From positions 1 to 64,000 of the forward strand of contig JAHLWZ010000193.1 in NCBI GenBank assembly GCA_020536535.1: DNA of 64,000 bases, written 5' to 3'. The stretch is from Pelomyxa schiedti (taxonomy: Eukaryota; Evosea; Pelobiontida; Pelomyxidae). The position numbers and the translations under genes were made by a program. Below the pieces are notes generated by a model. That model was not told where the DNA came from. It saw only the letters and a list, made by a program, of their open reading frames with translations, and ran no database searches. This document shows positions 60,103 through 64,000 of this stretch, piece by piece. Each line of letters opens with the position of its first letter. Within the stretch, counting starts at the first letter, position 1.

Positions 60103-63100
60103 TCAAAAAAAATATGTGAGAAGAGGAAGTAGTAGAAGAGCGACAGTGATTGCCGTTTGCGTTCCACTACTAATAGAAACCGACTGCGAGGTGGGTTCGG
60201 ATTCGGATTCGGTGCCGGAGGAGGACAAGGATGCTGAATCAGACTCTGATTCCGACTCGGACTCGGACTCGGAGGTCGATAGTGACTCCGACTCTGATTC
60301 AGATGCAGATTCTGATGTAGACCTGGAAGTGGATCGTGATGTGGAGGTGGACCGTGAAGTGGATTCCGATTCCGACGCCGACTTCGATTTCGACTCTGAC
60401 TCTGACTCGGAAGTCGAAGTAGACTCAGATGTGGACGATGAGGAGAAAGAGAGCGACGTGGACTGTGACTTTGAAACAGATTGGGAGGATGAAATGGAAG
60501 ATGACATAGAGGACGAAGTCGACGATTGGGAGGAGGAAGAGATAGAGTTGGAGGAAGAAGAAACCGAGGAAGAAGAAACTGAGGCAGAAGACGATTGTGA
60601 CGCTGACGAGGAGTCGGAGGATGAAGATTCTGATAAAGAGCTTGAAATGGAGCTGGACAACGAATGTGACGACTGAGAAGACGAGTACGAGTCGGACGAC
60701 GAAGATGTAGAAGACGATTGAGAAGACGACTGAGACTCCGAAGAAGAGTCCGAGCTCGACGCCGATGATGACAGTGAAATCGAAGAGGACTCTGAGATAG
60801 ATGACGACTGTGATGAACTGGTGGATGTAGACCCCAAAATAAAGGAGTAAATGCTGGTCGACTCTTCAGCAAGAACAAAATCTGTTATGGTTACAGCATC
60901 CACAATAACTTCTACATCCACCATATCTAGTGGTAGCATGTCAGTCATCTCTCTAGGAAAAAAAAGGTTAAAAAGGTACGGAAAAGTGAATGTTCTTACA
61001 CTAAAACCTCCCCAACAACAGTAGAAAGATCTGCGGAAGCAGTCGTAAGGGTGTGGTTTGACATAGGGTGGTACTGCCAAAACGTCAAAATGGAAAACCA
61101 TTTAAAAAGTGGGAAGATACCAAAAACGAGAGGAGTGAATGGTGGGTACTTCTGGTACTTTTGGTACCAACAGCAGTTGCTTTACTAAGCCGCACATGGT
61201 TGATATATTCAGGTTTCAGAAGGGCCGGGACAAAGTGAGCGATTTCATCTTCGCTCATTTGGTGTAGAACATTATCGGAAACAGATTTGTCCTCGGAAAG
61301 AATAAGACCACTTATAGAAAGAGAGACATTAAGGACTGGTTGAACACAAGGTGGGCCTGAGAACCCATGGACTTCTGAATCCACGCCGTTATGTGTGATG
61401 TAGAGTGCAGTGCCGAGCATGCGGTTGAGTAAGGGGCTACAGCACCCCATTTGTTCATTCCATTTGTCTAAAATCGGTTTGCATGTAGACGATACGACAT
61501 GAGTGTATTCACTGGGGACTTTCCCCATTCCCGTAAGCATAAGCAAGCAAGTGGAAGGAATAGAATCGGCCAAACTATAGAGCCAAACATCATATAACCG
61601 GTGGTAACAAGAGCTGCACGGGTTGTCACTTCCCACATTAGAAGTTAATCAAAACACACTAGTTGTAAGCAGGATGGTACGAACACTCGAAGTCGTAAAC
61701 TATTCCCATATTTTCTTTATTTAAAATTTCAGCCACACACGCAGTGCACATGGGAAAGTCCAGAAAATCAAATTGGGTTCCCTGATCCACCACATTTTGA
61801 ATAAGCTGTTTGAAACATTGCGACCCTAGGTACTTTTCAGTAATTATTTTAAATTGAGTGTGGAAACCTGTTTGTCCAGTACTGTAATTAGCTGCACAGA
61901 TTATCTGCGGAAGAGAGATCATTGGCTGGAAGACATCAGCAACTTCTTGGGGGTTGCAAGCATTCAAAGCGGTAGTCATAACGTTATTCCAGATATTAAT
62001 AGAGGCAGGTACACTTTTTCAAGTTAGAGAGTGAAGGGAAAGTGGGAACACACCAAGGGTCTGAGTAGGTCACCAGAATATTTTGGAGAGCCATGTAGGC
62101 ACTCACTTGAGAATTCCAACTTAACAAAAACGTTAGTGGGCTACGTATGAGCTCGTGTGAACATACCATACTGACCACACTATAGACGTGTAATTGGGAG
62201 GATTTGAAATCATGCCACACATCTTCATTGTATATGTAACCAGAGTCCACATCACACAAGAGGACCAACTGGGCGATGTAAGAGGAAACCCAGTGCAATT
62301 CACAGTGGCAATGTCCTCCACTGTGCGATTGGTTTCGTTTCCATCCACCTGATAGTGTAAGTGCGGATTAGATGCAACTCAAGGAGGCGAGTGTACACAC
62401 CCTTGGTGAGGAAGCCGACCACACGGGGTAATCAAGCCAAGTTGAGGTTGAACTGCATGGGGAACATGTCTCAGAAGGAACTTGAACCAAATCCAGCCAT
62501 TTCCCCATTGTTTCCGGTGCCATAGAAGTCGCCAACCAGGCGCTAAGAGTGTCTAAGTGCAGCCCTGTTTCAGTTTCCCAGGTAGGCAACACCTGGTGCT
62601 GCACTGTGACAGGGTGCATCAACCCCCAAAGTTGATCTTGGGCAGTAATATCACCAGTAAGACCAGAAGGAGAAAAACTTGGCATCATATTGCCATACTC
62701 TCCATTTAGTAATATACAAGTACGGTCTACGTTCAAACAAACTGCTGGGGTCCTAGACCTGAGATAAACGCCAATCATCACAGCAGCGGCGTCGGAATTA
62801 GACTTTATCTGCTTCTCAAATATAGCTCCCCACAAAGCAACTCCAGTCGCATTAGAAGCAGTATAACTGTAAATATGTTTTGTAAGAAGCATAGATATAA
62901 CGGTTTTCAAATACCCCAGAGCAATCAAAGCCAGTGTGTTCACAGACAAACACTTTCCGCATACGGTGGCAGTGCGATTGCAAGATTCAGAGGTCGCAGT
63001 CGGACAAGTGGAGGTCGTGGGGGGTCCTTTTTTGAGAGCCGAAAGAAAGGACATGTATCCGGTTGTGTTGTCAACCTTGGGTGACATTACCGCGTCGAAA

Positions 63101-63376
63101 GACCTCGTGAATTGGAGCCACCCTTGCCCGCTCCTCGTGCGCATGTAGTCCATTTGTCTTGTAAACCAAGACGTAGCATCGGGCCCACAATTGGGTGTCT
63201 CGGCTCCTATTTTGTTGTCATAATTAATGGTTGTCGGGGTTTTGGATTGTGGCAAGGCACTGGTGGTTCCACGATTATTTATTTTGAAGTGCGAGTCGAC
63301 ACGCACCAGAAGAGAGGAGAGAAAAACAAGTAACCAACGCCACCCCGAGCACAAGCCAAAGGTGGTGGCCAACCAT
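60103..63376 (-). CDS. Ser/Glu-rich, probably GPI-anchored surface protein
   Basis: The start at 63376 encodes a signal peptide ([13 protein letters not shown]). A 43-nt intron (63302-63260) joins it in phase to a Cys-containing ectodomain that continues through several short-intron exons (about 63259-62368, 62298-61996, 61979-61659, 61636-61085). I did not fix the splice sites between 62400 and 61000. The last exon (to 60103) is a tail of about 250 residues made almost only of Ser, Glu, Thr and Lys, in Ser-Glu and Ser-Thr dipeptide runs. The chain ends in a hydrophobic stretch ([13 protein letters not shown]) at the stop codon, the typical GPI-attachment signal. The Ser-rich stalk is a likely glycosylation target. 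The ectodomain has no family I recognise. It diverges from the gene at 63725. Confidence 0.72.
60180..60900 (-). repeat. Ser-Glu/Ser-Thr dipeptide repeat tract
   Basis: A low-complexity coding tract on the minus strand with hexamer-like units (tcggactcagag variants) encoding SES, SKS, STS and SSS runs. The same DNA reads as Asp/Glu repeats on the plus strand, which is a shadow. The tract is prone to length variation. Confidence 0.75.
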
Positions 63377-63724
63377 GATGTTTTTTATTTTTTGTTTTCT
63401 TTCGGGTCTTACAAACTGCAGTCACAGTTTCCAGCTTCGGAGCGAGTACGTTTCCTCTAACACAACATCACGGAAACCTGAGTGCAACTTTCCCGCAGTC
63501 GCGGAAATCAATTTCCACCCAAAAAAGCACCTTCTAGGTACAGGAATACCGCAATCATGCGGTCGGGTCTTCGAACCGACGGGGAAGGACTGCAGCCCAG
63601 CAGACGAGCAGGGCTGAGGTCAGCGAGCCCTGCATCCACGTTCCCCGGCGGGGACTCCCCACGAGGGGCGGCCATCTTGAGGCGGGGATCAGGGGGCCGC
63701 GACGCCCGCACAGGGGGGGACGCA
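63377..63724. promoter_or_regulatory. Divergent intergenic region, GPI protein / right-edge gene
   Basis: This 348-bp region turns GC-rich toward 63725. An inverted stretch with the core cggtcgggtcttcgaaccg at 63560-63578 resembles a tRNA T-arm but lacks a full cloverleaf. No other structure is evident. Confidence 0.35.
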
Positions 63725-64000
63725 ATGGATGCTGACTACGTCTCTGCTACCGCTGTTGTGGTCGCCATGGCTCCTCAGGAGACTGGAGCGCGTGTGGGTG
63801 GCGACCCCGGTGCTACTGTAGAGAACGGCGATGACGAGGACCAGGATGAAGATGAGGATGAAAGTGGGGAAGAAGAAAGGAGGGAAGGGTTGGGCGGCGG
63901 CACAATTATGGGAGGGATGCCGCTTTCCGGGAGGATTGTTTTCGACGATCCTGATGAGAGAGGCATGATGGGGAGATTATCTCTCTTTTTTTGGTGTTTT
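63725..64000 (+). CDS. N-terminal part of an acidic protein, cut by window edge
   Basis: The ATG at 63725 begins a frame open to the right edge, about 92 codons. The start is Ala/Val-rich, then there is a run of Asp/Glu (about 63825-63885) and a Gly/Met segment with an FDDPDERGMMG motif. No domain is recognisable in the fragment. A splice donor may lie near the edge, since the last ~15 codons become Phe-rich. The start is supported by GC content and by coding-like composition only. Confidence 0.5.
   Translation, partial: MDADYVSATAVVVAMAPQETGARVGGDPGATVENGDDEDQDEDEDESGEEERREGLGGGTIMGGMPLSGRIVFDDPDERGMMGRLSLFFWCF

Noticed and set aside
60116-60676. Plus-strand Asp/Glu repeat open frame
   Set aside because: Exact antisense of the Ser/Glu tail of the GPI-type protein, which has signal peptide and GPI-type end in frame.
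63545-63595. T-arm-like stem with TTCGAA loop
   Set aside because: No acceptor stem or anticodon arm pairs at tRNA distances; treated as chance or a small hairpin.
1-64000. CRISPR arrays, insertion sequences, operons, ribosome binding sites
   Set aside because: No regularly spaced repeats, transposase or polycistronic signature; spliceosomal introns throughout show a eukaryotic genome.

Overview
This is nuclear DNA of a free-living protist. Nearly every gene is cut by very short introns (mostly 29-80 nt, typically 40-55; GT-AG with a few GC-AG). Exons are GC-balanced to GC-rich and introns are T-rich. Genes lie 70-370 bp apart on both strands. Transmembrane receptor kinases of the TKL type, with Cys-rich ectodomains and a beta-rich juxtamembrane segment, are best known from Entamoeba and other Amoebozoa. 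I therefore favour an amoebozoan, perhaps an archamoeba, but this is inference from gene style. Nothing here is prokaryotic, viral or organellar.

Layout (19 protein genes; exons traced by hand from splice sites and reading-frame continuity). 1-2235 (-): Ser/Thr-rich coiled-coil protein running off the left edge. 2486-3981 (+): peptidyl-tRNA hydrolase 2 with a long N-terminal extension. 4230-8080 (+): charged coiled-coil protein. 8416-11134 (-): MORN repeats, coiled coil, ubiquitin-like segment and kinase. 11477-18763 (+): receptor kinase of 35 exons. 18856-20527 (-): secreted FG-GAP protein. 20876-21389 (+): small putative tail-anchored protein. 21414-26940 (+): PARP4-like ADP-ribosyltransferase with VIT and vWA domains and a C-terminal CFIATAAYG box. 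27196-38245 (+): giant USP9X/USP24/USP34-like deubiquitinase. 38518-39264 (+): MOG1/RanGRF. 39522-40667 (+): dual-specificity phosphatase followed by a CBM20 starch-binding domain. 41038-45025 and 45269-49837 (+): tandem paralogous receptor kinases. 49985-52471 (+): MAPK-like kinase lacking TxY. 52783-56069 (+): MST/GCK-type kinase. 56241-57886 (+): MORN protein with a ubiquitin-like segment. 58258-60000 (+): AGFG-type ArfGAP. 60103-63376 (-): Ser/Glu-rich, probably GPI-anchored surface protein. 63725-64000 (+): 5' end of an acidic protein.

The window is dominated by signalling and the cell surface: six kinases, a phosphatase, and several secreted or membrane proteins. Ubiquitin and ADP-ribose biology recur (deubiquitinase, ubiquitin-like segments, a possible UIM on PTH2, PARP4). 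Ran and Arf regulation is represented by MOG1 and AGFG. There is no sign of an operon or a mobile element; neighbours appear independently transcribed, apart from the tandem duplication of the two receptor kinases. The most novel architectures are the PARP4-like protein ending in a CFI box, the inverted laforin-like phosphatase, and the MORN/ubiquitin-like/kinase protein.
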